A stretch of 64,000 nucleotides of DNA, taken from contig JAQGLY010000008.1 in NCBI GenBank assembly GCA_028292625.1, forward strand, positions 1 through 64,000, written 5' to 3'. The notes beneath the pieces were generated by a model. The model ran no database searches. It saw nothing but the letters and a program-made list of their open reading frames with translations, and was not told the origin of the DNA. The stretch comes from Herbaspirillum sp. Lineage in GTDB: Bacteria; Pseudomonadota; Gammaproteobacteria; Burkholderiales; Burkholderiaceae_D. Positions 1 through 8,612 of this stretch are shown piece by piece; position 1 is the stretch's first letter, and the number at the start of each line of letters is the position of its first letter. The position numbers were made by a program, and so were the translations under genes.

Positions 1-1220
1 TCGACATGGGCGGCACCAGTACCGATGTGTGCCTGATCAAGAAGGGCGAACCCGCCAAGAAGAATGAGCGCCAGATGGGCGGTTTTCCGGTTCGCACCCG
101 CACGCTCGACATCCATACGATCGGCGCCGGCGGCGGCAGCCTGGCCTGGGTCGACGCGGGCGGCTTGCTGAAGGTCGGTCCGCAAAGCGCGGGCGCCTAT
201 CCGGGACCGGCCGCCTATGGCCGTGGCGGCACACGGCCGACGGTGACCGACGCCAATGTCGTGCTGGGACGTCTGAACCCGCGCGCGCTGTTGGGCGGCC
301 GCATGAAGATGTATCCGGAAAACGCGCAACAGGCGTTCGCTACCGAACTGGGCGACTCTTTCGGCAACGACGCGGTGAAACTCGCGGCCGGCATGCTGGA
401 AATCGTCAACGTCAACATGATCGGCGCACTGCGGGTCATCTCGGTGGAGCAGGGCGAGGATCCGCGCGATTTCACGCTGGTCGCGTTCGGCGGCGCCGGA
501 CCGTTGCATGCCGCCGAAGTGGCGCGCAACATCGGCATGCGCCGCGTGCTGGTGCCGCCGCGTCCAGGCCTGCTGTGCGCGCTCGGACAACTGCATGCGG
601 ACGTGCGCGGCGATTTCAGCCTCACCCGCATGGTCGCCGCATCGGTGAACCACCTGCCTGCGATCAATGCGTCGCTCGCGGAACTGCGCGCCCAGGGCGA
701 ACGCTGGATGGACGGCGAAACGGAAAAACACGAGAAACCTGCCTATGAATGGCTGGTCGACCTGCGCTATACCGGACAGAACGGAGAGCTGAGCCTGCCG
801 TTGCCGCAAGGCAAGCTGAGCGCCGCCGATATCCAGAAACTGGTTGACGGATTCGGTGAACGGCATGAGGTCATGTATGGTTACCGTTTGCCCGACAACG
901 GCGTCGAAATCGTCACATTGCGCCTGGTGGTGAGGGCCACGCGCGCCACGCCGCCGGCCGAACAAGCGCAACTGAGCGGTGTAAAACTGGAAGACGCGAT
1001 ACTGGAAATGCGCAAGGTCTGGTTCACCGAAACCGGTTTTGTGAACACCCCGGTATATGATCGTACGCGGCTGCCGGTAGACTGCGTATTCCGCGGCCCG
1101 GCCATCGTCGAGCAGATGGACACCACGACCGTGGTCCCTCCCGAGACGACCGTCACGCATGACCGGTTTGGCTATTTACACATTGAAATGGAGCCGGTCA
1201 CGACCGGCGAAGCGAGGTAA
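1..1220 (+). CDS. hyuA: Hydantoinase/oxoprolinase subunit A, 5'-truncated by window edge
   Basis: This is the C-terminal part of an HyuA-type subunit of an ATP-dependent N-methylhydantoinase or 5-oxoprolinase. The frame is open from base 3, and the first complete residues (DMGGTSTDV) are an internal ATPase-fold motif, so the real start lies upstream. A second conserved glycine stretch (FGGAGPLHA) sits near residue 160. The family hydrolyses cyclic amides together with subunit B. The stop codon lies 2 nt before hyuB, so the two are co-transcribed. The substrate cannot be deduced from sequence. Confidence 0.9.
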   Translation, partial: DMGGTSTDVCLIKKGEPAKKNERQMGGFPVRTRTLDIHTIGAGGGSLAWVDAGGLLKVGPQSAGAYPGPAAYGRGGTRPTVTDANVVLGRLNPRALLGGRMKMYPENAQQAFATELGDSFGNDAVKLAAGMLEIVNVNMIGALRVISVEQGEDPRDFTLVAFGGAGPLHAAEVARNIGMRRVLVPPRPGLLCALGQLHADVRGDFSLTRMVAASVNHLPAINASLAELRAQGERWMDGETEKHEKPAYEWLVDLRYTGQNGELSLPLPQGKLSAADIQKLVDGFGERHEVMYGYRLPDNGVEIVTLRLVVRATRATPPAEQAQLSGVKLEDAILEMRKVWFTETGFVNTPVYDRTRLPVDCVFRGPAIVEQMDTTTVVPPETTVTHDRFGYLHIEMEPVTTGEAR

Positions 1221-1222
1221 TC

Positions 1223-2860
1223 ATGATAAAAAATGTCGATCCTATCCGCGCGGAAGTGGTGTCGCGCTTCCTGCTAGCTACTTCCGAAGAAATGGGCGCA
1301 ACGCTGATTCGCACCGCTTTTTCACCCAACATCAAGGAACGCGCCGATTGCTCGGCGGCGATTTTCGACGCGGCCGGCCAGGTCATTGCGGTGGCGCAGC
1401 GCGTGCCCATCCACCTCGGCTCGATGGTGGGCGCGGTCGATGCGATCCTGAAACGCTTCGACGTCGCCAACATCCGCCCCGGCGACATGTTCATGGCCAA
1501 CGATCCGTATAACGGCGGCGGATCGCATCTGCCGGACATCAATGTCGTCGCGCCGGTATTCATCGATGGCCAGATCGTCGCGTTCGTCGCCAACATCGCG
1601 CACCACGCCGACGTCGGCGGCATGGTGCCCGGCAGCGAATCGGCGACCTGCAAGACGATTTTCCAGGAAGGCATCCGGATTCCGCCGGTGCGCGTCATGA
1701 ATGCGGGCGAAATCAACCGCGATCTGGTCGATCTGGTGCTGCTCAATTCGCGTACGCCGGATGAACGGCTGGGCGACCTGCGCGCGCAGTTTGCCGCCAA
1801 CGTCACCGGCGCGCGCAGCGTGGTGGCGCTGTTCGAGCGTTACGGGATGCAGGAAACCAAGGATGCGATCGCGACCTATCTCGATTTCACCGAACGGCGC
1901 TTTGCCGCGGCCATCAACCGGCTGCCGCGCGGCACCTATGTCGCGGAAGATTTCCTGAGCGGCGATGAGGAAGGTTCGCTGGCGCCGATCCGCCTCAAAA
2001 TGACGGTGGCCGAGGGCCGGCTCGAATTCGATTTCGAGGGTAGCGGGCCGCAGCTCAACAGCGCGCGCAATATTCCGCTGCGCGCGTTGTTGGCCACCAT
2101 CTACACGGTCGCCAAGAGCCTGCTCGATCCGGAAGTCCCGGCCAACGCCGGGTATTACCGCACGCTGCATGTGAGCGCGCCGGAAGGTTCGCTGGTCGGT
2201 CCGATCTCGCCGGCGGCGGTCGGCTGCCGTTCGATTTCCTGCGGCGTGCTGGGCGACGTGATCGCCAGCGCGCTGTCGCAGGCGATGCCGGAAAAAGCGC
2301 TGGCCTGCAGCGGTCCGCATCATCTGATGGTGTTCGCGGGGACCGATCCGCGCAACAGCCGGTATTTCGTAAACTATGAAACTGTCGCCGGCGGCATGGG
2401 CGCGCGGGCCGTGCGCGATGGCACCGACGCGGTGCGCGTGCATGCATCCGGCGCTTCCAATCTGCCGGTGGAGGCGCTGGAACATGCGTATCCGGTGCGC
2501 ATCGAACGTTATTCGCTGTGGGAAGGTTCCGGCGGCGATGGCCGTTATCATGGCGGCATGGGCGTGGTGCGCGACTATCGCGTGCTGGCCGACGATGTGG
2601 TGGTCAGCCTGTCTTCCGAGCGTCAGCATGTCGCCGCGATCGGCACCGCCAACGGCGGCGCCGGCGCCGCCGGGCAATTTGTGCTCAACCCGGGCACGCC
2701 GACCGAAACCAAGCTGCCGTCCATGGCCGCCGATGTGATGCTTCCGCGCGGCAGCATATTGCGGGTCTGCACGCCGGGCGGCGGCGGATATGGCGACGCG
2801 GGCGAGCGCAGCGATGCCGCCATCGCCCGCGACCGGCTCGAACAACGCATACCGGCCTGA
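1223..2860 (+). CDS. hyuB: Hydantoinase/oxoprolinase subunit B
   Basis: 545 residues, the usual length for HyuB. Typical motifs are NDPYNGGGSHLPD near residue 93 and the C-terminal PGGGGYGDA. HyuB works with HyuA in ATP-dependent opening of hydantoin- or oxoproline-like rings in the cytoplasm. It starts 2 nt after hyuA and ends 11 nt before the aminotransferase gene. No cyclic-amidase (dihydropyrimidinase-type) gene is seen nearby, so an N-methylhydantoinase or oxoprolinase-like role is more likely than classical hydantoin hydrolysis. Confidence 0.92.
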   Translation: MIKNVDPIRAEVVSRFLLATSEEMGATLIRTAFSPNIKERADCSAAIFDAAGQVIAVAQRVPIHLGSMVGAVDAILKRFDVANIRPGDMFMANDPYNGGGSHLPDINVVAPVFIDGQIVAFVANIAHHADVGGMVPGSESATCKTIFQEGIRIPPVRVMNAGEINRDLVDLVLLNSRTPDERLGDLRAQFAANVTGARSVVALFERYGMQETKDAIATYLDFTERRFAAAINRLPRGTYVAEDFLSGDEEGSLAPIRLKMTVAEGRLEFDFEGSGPQLNSARNIPLRALLATIYTVAKSLLDPEVPANAGYYRTLHVSAPEGSLVGPISPAAVGCRSISCGVLGDVIASALSQAMPEKALACSGPHHLMVFAGTDPRNSRYFVNYETVAGGMGARAVRDGTDAVRVHASGASNLPVEALEHAYPVRIERYSLWEGSGGDGRYHGGMGVVRDYRVLADDVVVSLSSERQHVAAIGTANGGAGAAGQFVLNPGTPTETKLPSMAADVMLPRGSILRVCTPGGGGYGDAGERSDAAIARDRLEQRIPA

Positions 2861-2871
2861 TAGGACATCAC

Positions 2872-4083
2872 ATGAATGGCGATACCAAGGAATCGAAGCA
2901 ATTCGATCTGTTCAAGGCGGTGCGGGCCGATTTCCCGGCCACCGAACGCTGGACCTACACCGACGTCTCGGGCCGCGACATTCTGTCGAATCAGGTGCGC
3001 GCCGCCCTCGACGCGCATCTCGACGAGCGCATGTATAACGGCGGCGACAAGGCAAAGATGTTCGAGTTGATCGAACGGGTGCGCGACAAATACGCCCGTC
3101 TGATCAACGCCGAAGCCGATGAAATCGCCTATACCAAGAACATCTCGGATGGGCTCAACATGGTCGCGACGGCGTTGCCCTGGGCGTCCGGCGACAACGT
3201 CGTTCTGTGCCCGGAACTGGAGCATCCGAACAACGTCTACCCCTGGCTCAACCTGCGCGGCGGCGGGCTGGAAACACGTATGGTTCCTCCCCACCACGGC
3301 CACATTCCGATCGACGACATCATCAGCCGGATCGATGCGCGCACGCGCCTGGTCACGGTGTCCAGCGTGTCGTTCGCGCCGGGCTTTCGCACCGATATCG
3401 AAAAGCTGGGCCGCGTTTGCCGCGAGCGCGGCATTTTCTTTTTGGTCGACGGTGCGCAGTCGATCGGCATCCTGAAGACCGATGTGCGGGATGCGTATAT
3501 CGACGGTCTCGCCGTGTCCACGCAAAAAGGCCTGCTCGGCCTGTACGGCATGGGGCTGCTGTATGTGCGGCGGGAATGGGCCGAGCGCATGCGGCCGGCT
3601 TACCTCGCGCGTTTCGGCGTCGACCTGGGCGATGCGCACGAAGCGGCGATGAGCGGCGACACTTACAAGTTGATGCCGGGCGCGCGGCGCTTCGATCTGG
3701 GCAATTACAATTTCCTGGCGACCGCCGCGCTGGACGCTTCGCTCGACCTGTTGCTGGACCTCGGCGGCGAGCGTATCGAGCGCTATCTCGCCATGCTCAG
3801 TCATACGCTGGCCAATGGATTCATCGAACTCGGCGTTCCGGTATGCGGCGGCGCGCCGGGGCCGCACATCACCAACATCGTGACCATCGGCGTACTGGGC
3901 AATGGCAATCATGCCAGCACCGAAGATCCCCGCATGAACGCGCTTGCCAATCATCTGGCCGCCAATAAAGTCAAGTTTTCGCTGCGCCGCGGACTGCTGC
4001 GGTTTTCCTTTCATATCTACAACAACCTGGACGATGTCGGGCGTATTCTCGGCCTGACCCGCGCCTTCCTGGAGGATGAATAG
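2872..4083 (+). CDS. Class V aminotransferase (cysteine desulfurase-like fold)
   Basis: 403 residues. PLP-enzyme features include DGAQSIG (Asp that contacts the PLP nitrogen) and STQKGLLG, whose lysine (K219) is the expected Schiff-base residue. The start at 2872 follows a TAGGA ribosome-binding site. Members of the family include serine-glyoxylate aminotransferases, isopenicillin-N-epimerase-like proteins and desulfurases; I cannot choose the substrate. The reading frame overlaps the start of the next gene's leader, so this is an operon with hyuAB and the threonine-synthase-like gene. Confidence 0.85.
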   Translation: MNGDTKESKQFDLFKAVRADFPATERWTYTDVSGRDILSNQVRAALDAHLDERMYNGGDKAKMFELIERVRDKYARLINAEADEIAYTKNISDGLNMVATALPWASGDNVVLCPELEHPNNVYPWLNLRGGGLETRMVPPHHGHIPIDDIISRIDARTRLVTVSSVSFAPGFRTDIEKLGRVCRERGIFFLVDGAQSIGILKTDVRDAYIDGLAVSTQKGLLGLYGMGLLYVRREWAERMRPAYLARFGVDLGDAHEAAMSGDTYKLMPGARRFDLGNYNFLATAALDASLDLLLDLGGERIERYLAMLSHTLANGFIELGVPVCGGAPGPHITNIVTIGVLGNGNHASTEDPRMNALANHLAANKVKFSLRRGLLRFSFHIYNNLDDVGRILGLTRAFLEDE

Positions 4084-4087
4084 AACG

Positions 4088-5218
4088 ATGAAATACATTG
4101 AACCGAGTACAGGGCGGACTTACCCGCTGGACCAGCCGCGCTGGCGCGGCGATAACGGCGAGTATCTGGATCTGGAACCGTCGCCCGGCTTGAAGCGGGC
4201 CGATATCGATCAGAGTTGCCGCTCGATCTGGCGCTATGCGAAAGCGCTGCCGGTGGCGGCCGCGGACGCGGTGACCATGGGCGAGGGGTGGACGCCGATC
4301 GTCGACGCCACATGGGAGGGGATGCCGGTCCGGTTCAAGCTGGAATTCATGATGCCGACCGGCTCCTTCAAGGACCGCGGCACCAGCGTCATGGTGTCGT
4401 ACCTGAAACGTTACGGCGTGCGGCAGGTGCTGGAAGATTCCTCCGGCAATGCCGGCGCCTCGCTGTCCGCTTACGCGGCGCGCGCCGGATTGCAGTGCCG
4501 CATCCTGGTGCCGGAGACCGCCTCCTACAACAAGATCGTCCAGATTGCCGCCTGCGGCGCGGATGTGCGCATGATACCCGGCCCGCGCCAGGCGGTTGCC
4601 GACGAAGCGGTGCGCCAGGCCGAGGAAATCTTTTACGCCAGCCATAACTGGCAGCCGACTTTCGTCGAAGGCATCAAGACACTGGCTTATGAAATCTGGG
4701 AACAGTTCGGCTATGCGGTGCCGGACAATATCGTGATGCCGCTGGGTTACGGCAGCAATGTGCTGGGTTGCCGGCGCGGCTTTGAAGAATTGTTGCGCAA
4801 TGGCGAAATCGACCGCATGCCCAGGCTTTTCGGTGTGCAGGCCGCCAATTGCGCGCCGCTGTTCGCCGCCTTTGCCGCCGGCGAACAAGCCCCCGGCGCA
4901 ATTGAGGTCAGCGCCACGCTCGCCGAAGGCGTGGCGTCATCGAAGCCGACCCGCGGTCGTGAAGTATTGCGCGACATACGTGACAGCCGCGGCGCCGTGC
5001 TCCAGGTGAGCGAAGAGGAAATCGTCTCGGCGTTGCGCCTGCTTTCGGCGAAAGGCCTGTTCGTGGAGCCGACCAGCGCGGTCGCCGCCGCAGGACTGTC
5101 GCAACTGCTTGATCAGGGCATCGTCGGCGCGGGCCAATCGACTGTCGTGATCCTCACCGGTTCGGGGTTGAAGGCCTCTGCCCAGATCGGCCAGAGCCTG
5201 GCGCTCGGCCTTGCCTGA
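4088..5218 (+). CDS. Threonine synthase-like PLP-dependent lyase (fold type II)
   Basis: 376 residues from the 4088 start. GSFKDRG carries the PLP lysine (K95), and SSGNAG plus a late glycine-rich LTGSGLK match the fold-type II group (threonine synthase, threonine dehydratase, diaminopropionate lyase). An ATG at 4076 lies in frame and overlaps the preceding stop, but GGAGG ends only 1 nt before it; the same site is 13 nt from 4088, which I prefer. In this operon it probably acts on an amino acid made or released upstream. It need not be the housekeeping threonine synthase. Confidence 0.8.
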   Translation: MKYIEPSTGRTYPLDQPRWRGDNGEYLDLEPSPGLKRADIDQSCRSIWRYAKALPVAAADAVTMGEGWTPIVDATWEGMPVRFKLEFMMPTGSFKDRGTSVMVSYLKRYGVRQVLEDSSGNAGASLSAYAARAGLQCRILVPETASYNKIVQIAACGADVRMIPGPRQAVADEAVRQAEEIFYASHNWQPTFVEGIKTLAYEIWEQFGYAVPDNIVMPLGYGSNVLGCRRGFEELLRNGEIDRMPRLFGVQAANCAPLFAAFAAGEQAPGAIEVSATLAEGVASSKPTRGREVLRDIRDSRGAVLQVSEEEIVSALRLLSAKGLFVEPTSAVAAAGLSQLLDQGIVGAGQSTVVILTGSGLKASAQIGQSLALGLA

Positions 5219-5251
5219 AACGGCAAAGGGCGGCCTTGCCGCCCTGCCGTT
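5219..5251 (+). terminator. Hairpin after the hydantoinase operon
   Basis: AGGGCGGC (5227-5234), loop CTT and GCCGCCCT (5238-5245) form an 8-bp stem, extended by AACGGC/GCCGTT with two unpaired A. No T tract follows, so this may be a weak or Rho-assisted terminator. Confidence 0.5.
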
Positions 5252-5595
5252 CGCTGTACTGATCGTGCTCTCCTGCCGTTGATCGCGGCGACCGTCGCCT
5301 TGGTTTAAACCTGACGGAATGATTTTCAGCGCTGTTCCATGCCTTCAAACAGGGCTGCGCCGCACCATAGTTGGCGCCGGATTGAGCCACTTTGGTGCTG
5401 GATCGATGGACCTGGCATCACAAATGCCTATTCATACGAATTTCTTAAAAATAAAAATCAAATATCAATTAGTCAAAATAATTTACGGATGGTTAAATCA
5501 AACACATCCGGTTGCAAGTAGCAAAAAAGCATCGTAAAAACACCGTGTTGCACCGCTTAATGAGTTGAACCGACATTTACAAGAAAGTATTTGCG
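5252..5595 (+). promoter_or_regulatory. A+T-rich upstream region of the NitT/TauT-type ABC operon
   Basis: No gene was found here. The right half (about 5420-5590) is strikingly A+T-rich compared with its surroundings, as expected for a promoter and operator region. A small inverted repeat CGGATG (5486-5491)/CATCCG (5505-5510), 13 nt apart, could be a regulator site. I could not assign a convincing -35/-10 pair. Confidence 0.35.
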
Positions 5596-6408
5596 ATGAA
5601 TTCAAATATCGAGCTTCCTCCTTCCGGCGCGCAAGCGCTGCTTGAAGTCCGGGGAGTGACCTTGCAGTACAAGACGCGTAACCATCTGGTGACGGCGACT
5701 TACCGTATCGACTTCGATGTATTCAAATCCGATCGCTATGTGCTGCTCGGCCCCTCCGGCTGCGGCAAGTCGACCCTGCTTAAAGCGGTGGGCGGCTATA
5801 TCAAACCGGTGGAAGGCACCATGCGGCTGCATGGCGACGTGATCAAAAAGCCGGGGCCGGACCGGGTCTTCGTGTTTCAGGAATTCGATCAGCTGCTGCC
5901 CTGGAAGACGGTCAAGGAAAACGTGATGTTCGCGCTGACAGCCAGCGGCCGCTTCACCGGCCGCGACGCCGAGGACAAGGCCATGCAGTACATCGAAAAG
6001 GTCAATCTCGGCAAATTCGCCGACAGCTATCCGCACACCCTGTCGGGCGGCATGAAGCAGCGGGTCGCCATCGCGCGCGGCATGGCGATGGAGCCGGACA
6101 TTCTGTTAATGGACGAACCTTACGCCGCGCTCGATGCGCTGACGCGGCAAAAAATGCAGGACGAATTGCTGCAACTGTGGGAGGACACCAAATTCACCAT
6201 TCTGTTTGTCACGCACTCGATTCCCGAAGCGGTCAAGGTGGGTAACCGCATTCTGCTGCTGTCGCCGCATCCGGGGCAGGTCAAGGCGGAACTCAATAGC
6301 ACCGGTAACGACGAGGTCAATCCCGTCACCGGCCAAAAGCTGTCGGACGAAATTCACGACATGTTGTTTATCGATAAGGTTGAAGAAGAAAATGTCGTCC
6401 ATGGATAA
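5596..6408 (+). CDS. ABC transporter ATP-binding protein, NitT/TauT (nitrate/sulfonate/taurine) type
   Basis: 270 residues. Walker A is GPSGCGKST, the signature is LSGGMKQR, Walker B is ILLMDEPYAALD, and the switch histidine is in FVTHSIPEA. It resembles SsuB/TauB, the ATPase of importers for sulfonates, nitrate, pyrimidine precursors or other small anions. Its last codons overlap the permease start, so the two are translationally coupled. The complete importer is ATPase, permease and binding protein (7346-8353). The substrate is unknown; the hydantoinase/PLP enzymes upstream suggest an organic nitrogen compound. Confidence 0.92.
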   Translation: MNSNIELPPSGAQALLEVRGVTLQYKTRNHLVTATYRIDFDVFKSDRYVLLGPSGCGKSTLLKAVGGYIKPVEGTMRLHGDVIKKPGPDRVFVFQEFDQLLPWKTVKENVMFALTASGRFTGRDAEDKAMQYIEKVNLGKFADSYPHTLSGGMKQRVAIARGMAMEPDILLMDEPYAALDALTRQKMQDELLQLWEDTKFTILFVTHSIPEAVKVGNRILLLSPHPGQVKAELNSTGNDEVNPVTGQKLSDEIHDMLFIDKVEEENVVHG

Positions 6409-7270
6409 CAAAACGGTATTGACGGCGCGCTCTGAAATCAAGCGCGATATCAGCAAGGATTTTCATGTGGTGGAGCAACCGCGCCACGTCTGGGAAAAGC
6501 TGTGGGACAACGCATATCTGCGCAAGGGTCTGCTGTTACTGTTGCTGGCGGCGATTTGGCAAATATACGCCACATGGCTCAACGAGCCGCTGCTGTTCCC
6601 GAAATGCACCGACACCCTGATCGCGCTGCGCGACAGAATAGCCGATGGCGTGATTCCGGCCCGGGTCTGGTTTTCGCTCAAGCTGTTGTTCCAGGGCTAT
6701 GCCATCGGCATGGTGCTGGCGGCTTTGCTGGCCACCTTCGCCATCAGCACGCGCATCGGCACCGATTTCCTGGAGACGCTGACCTCCATGTTCAATCCGC
6801 TGCCCGCGATCGCATTGCTGCCGCTGGCGCTGATCTGGTTTGGCCTGAGCAACGGCAGCGTGATCTTCGTGCTGGTGCATTCGGTGCTGTGGCCGGTGGC
6901 GCTGAACATGCATTCAGGTTTCAAGTCGGTCTCGCCGACGCTGCGCATGGTAGGCCGCAACTACGGCTTGAAGGGCTTCAGCCTGGTCATGCGGATTCTG
7001 GTGCCGGCGGCTTTTTCAAGCATCTTGACCGGACTCAAGATCGGCTGGGCGTTCGCGTGGCGGACCTTGATCGCGGCGGAACTGGTGTTCGGCGCGAGTT
7101 CCGGCACAGGCGGCCTGGGCTGGTTTATTTATGAAAACAAGAATCAGCTGGAAATCGACAATGTCTTCGCTGGATTGTTCTCGGTGATTCTGATCGGCCT
7201 GATTGTCGAGGGATTGATCTTCAAGGTCATCGAACGCAAGACCGTGCGCAAGTGGGGAATGCAATCGTAA
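6392..7270 (+). CDS. ABC transporter permease, NitT/TauT type
   Basis: 292 residues from ATG 6392, which follows an AAGAAG ribosome-binding site and overlaps the ATPase gene by 17 nt; ATG 6401 is an alternative. The protein has a cytoplasmic N-terminus and about six membrane segments (first at about residues 46-65). The EAA-loop region (VGRNYGLKGFSLVMRILVPAA) contacts the ATPase. It is the inner-membrane channel of the importer encoded at 5596-8353. Confidence 0.92.
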   Translation: MSSMDNKTVLTARSEIKRDISKDFHVVEQPRHVWEKLWDNAYLRKGLLLLLLAAIWQIYATWLNEPLLFPKCTDTLIALRDRIADGVIPARVWFSLKLLFQGYAIGMVLAALLATFAISTRIGTDFLETLTSMFNPLPAIALLPLALIWFGLSNGSVIFVLVHSVLWPVALNMHSGFKSVSPTLRMVGRNYGLKGFSLVMRILVPAAFSSILTGLKIGWAFAWRTLIAAELVFGASSGTGGLGWFIYENKNQLEIDNVFAGLFSVILIGLIVEGLIFKVIERKTVRKWGMQS

Positions 7271-7345
7271 TGCGGACATCGCCGCCGGCGCTGGCCGGAT
7301 GGCGGCCCGGACGATTACAATTTTTTTAATAAATGGGAGCAAGTG

Positions 7346-8353
7346 ATGATGTTTGACCGCCGATTTTTTGTCGCCGCAGCCTGCGGCCTCCTGACATGCA
7401 TCAGCGCCAATGCCGAGGTAAACCAGGTGCGCATTGTCAAGCTGTACGGTCTCGCGTTCGTGCCGTTGATGGTGATGGAGGATCAGAAGCTGGTCGAGAA
7501 ACAGGCGAAGGCCGCCGGCCTGGGCGACGTGAAAGGCGTCTTCCTCACCTTGAGCAATCCGTCGACCGTCAACGAAGCACTGCTTTCGGGGAATGCGGAT
7601 ATCGGCAGCAACGGTCCGCCGTCGGTCCTGACGATCTGGTCCCGCACCAAAGGCAGCGGCAACGAGATCAAAGGCATGGCCGGCACCTTCACCTCGCCGA
7701 TGTGGCTCAACGTCACCAATCCCAACATCAAGAGCATTCGCGATTTTACCGAAAAGGACAAGATCGCCGTCAGCTCGGTCAAGGTCTCGATCCCGGCGAT
7801 CATCATGCAGATGGCGGCGGCCAAGGAATGGGGCAAGGCAAATTACGCCAAGCTCGATCCGATATCGGTGTCGATGGCGCACCCGGACGGTCTGGCCGCC
7901 TTTTTGTCGAAGCGCGACATCACCGCGCACTTCACATCGCCGCCGTACATGTACCGCGAACTGGAGCAGCCCGGTGTGCATACCATCCTGAACTCCGACG
8001 ACGTGATGGGCGGCAAGAGCTCTTTCTCGCTGCTGTATTCGAGCAGCAAATTCCACGATGCCAATCCCCGTACCTACAAGGCGGTACTGGCGGCATTCAC
8101 CGAGGCGATCGATTTCATCAACAAGAATAAGAAAGCGGCCGCCGAAACTTATCTGAAAATCTCCGGCGACAAGACCATGTCGCTGGCCGAGGTCCAGAAG
8201 CAGCTCGAAGATCCGAACCTGGTGTTCACCACTTCGCCCTATGGCGTGAAAAAGTTCGCGGACTTCATGTACGACACCGGCTCGATCAAGAACCGGCCGA
8301 ATAGCTGGAAGGATGTGTTCTTCCCTGAAATTTATTCGGTCCCGGGAAGCTGA
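7346..8353 (+). CDS. NitT/TauT-type periplasmic substrate-binding protein
   Basis: About 335 residues with an N-terminal signal peptide (hydrophobic stretch VAAACGLLTCISANA). The body has the NMT1/TauA-like pattern, including GNADIGSNGPPS. GTG, ATG and ATG occur in a row at 7343-7351; GGGAG at 7335-7339 best fits ATG 7346. It delivers ligand to the permease and ATPase encoded just upstream. A hairpin follows the gene. Confidence 0.88.
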   Translation: MMFDRRFFVAAACGLLTCISANAEVNQVRIVKLYGLAFVPLMVMEDQKLVEKQAKAAGLGDVKGVFLTLSNPSTVNEALLSGNADIGSNGPPSVLTIWSRTKGSGNEIKGMAGTFTSPMWLNVTNPNIKSIRDFTEKDKIAVSSVKVSIPAIIMQMAAAKEWGKANYAKLDPISVSMAHPDGLAAFLSKRDITAHFTSPPYMYRELEQPGVHTILNSDDVMGGKSSFSLLYSSSKFHDANPRTYKAVLAAFTEAIDFINKNKKAAAETYLKISGDKTMSLAEVQKQLEDPNLVFTTSPYGVKKFADFMYDTGSIKNRPNSWKDVFFPEIYSVPGS

Positions 8354-8376
8354 ATTTAAGCAAGTCCGTTCGGCAA

Positions 8377-8403
8377 CCCTCCTGCGCATGATGTGCAGGA
8401 GGG
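8377..8403 (+). terminator. Hairpin after the ABC transporter operon
   Basis: CCCTCCTGC (8377-8385) pairs with GCAGGAGGG (8395-8403) around a 9-nt loop. A clear T tract is missing. Its position 24 nt past the last gene of the operon supports a transcription-end role. Confidence 0.55.
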
Positions 8404-8612
8404 CGGGAAAGTGTTGCCTCGCCGAAGGAAAAAATCAATAAAAAGAGCCTGATTTTTTTGCTGCCGCAGCAGTGAAAAAATGCAAGGACATAGGGATTCC
8501 TGTTCGTATCACCACCGCGCTGGAAGAGGAAATCAGGTAAAGCCGATCACGGCCTTGCCTGCTATAGGGGCGCTCAATGCCATTTCAATTTATAAATAAG
8601 GGAAATCGAATC

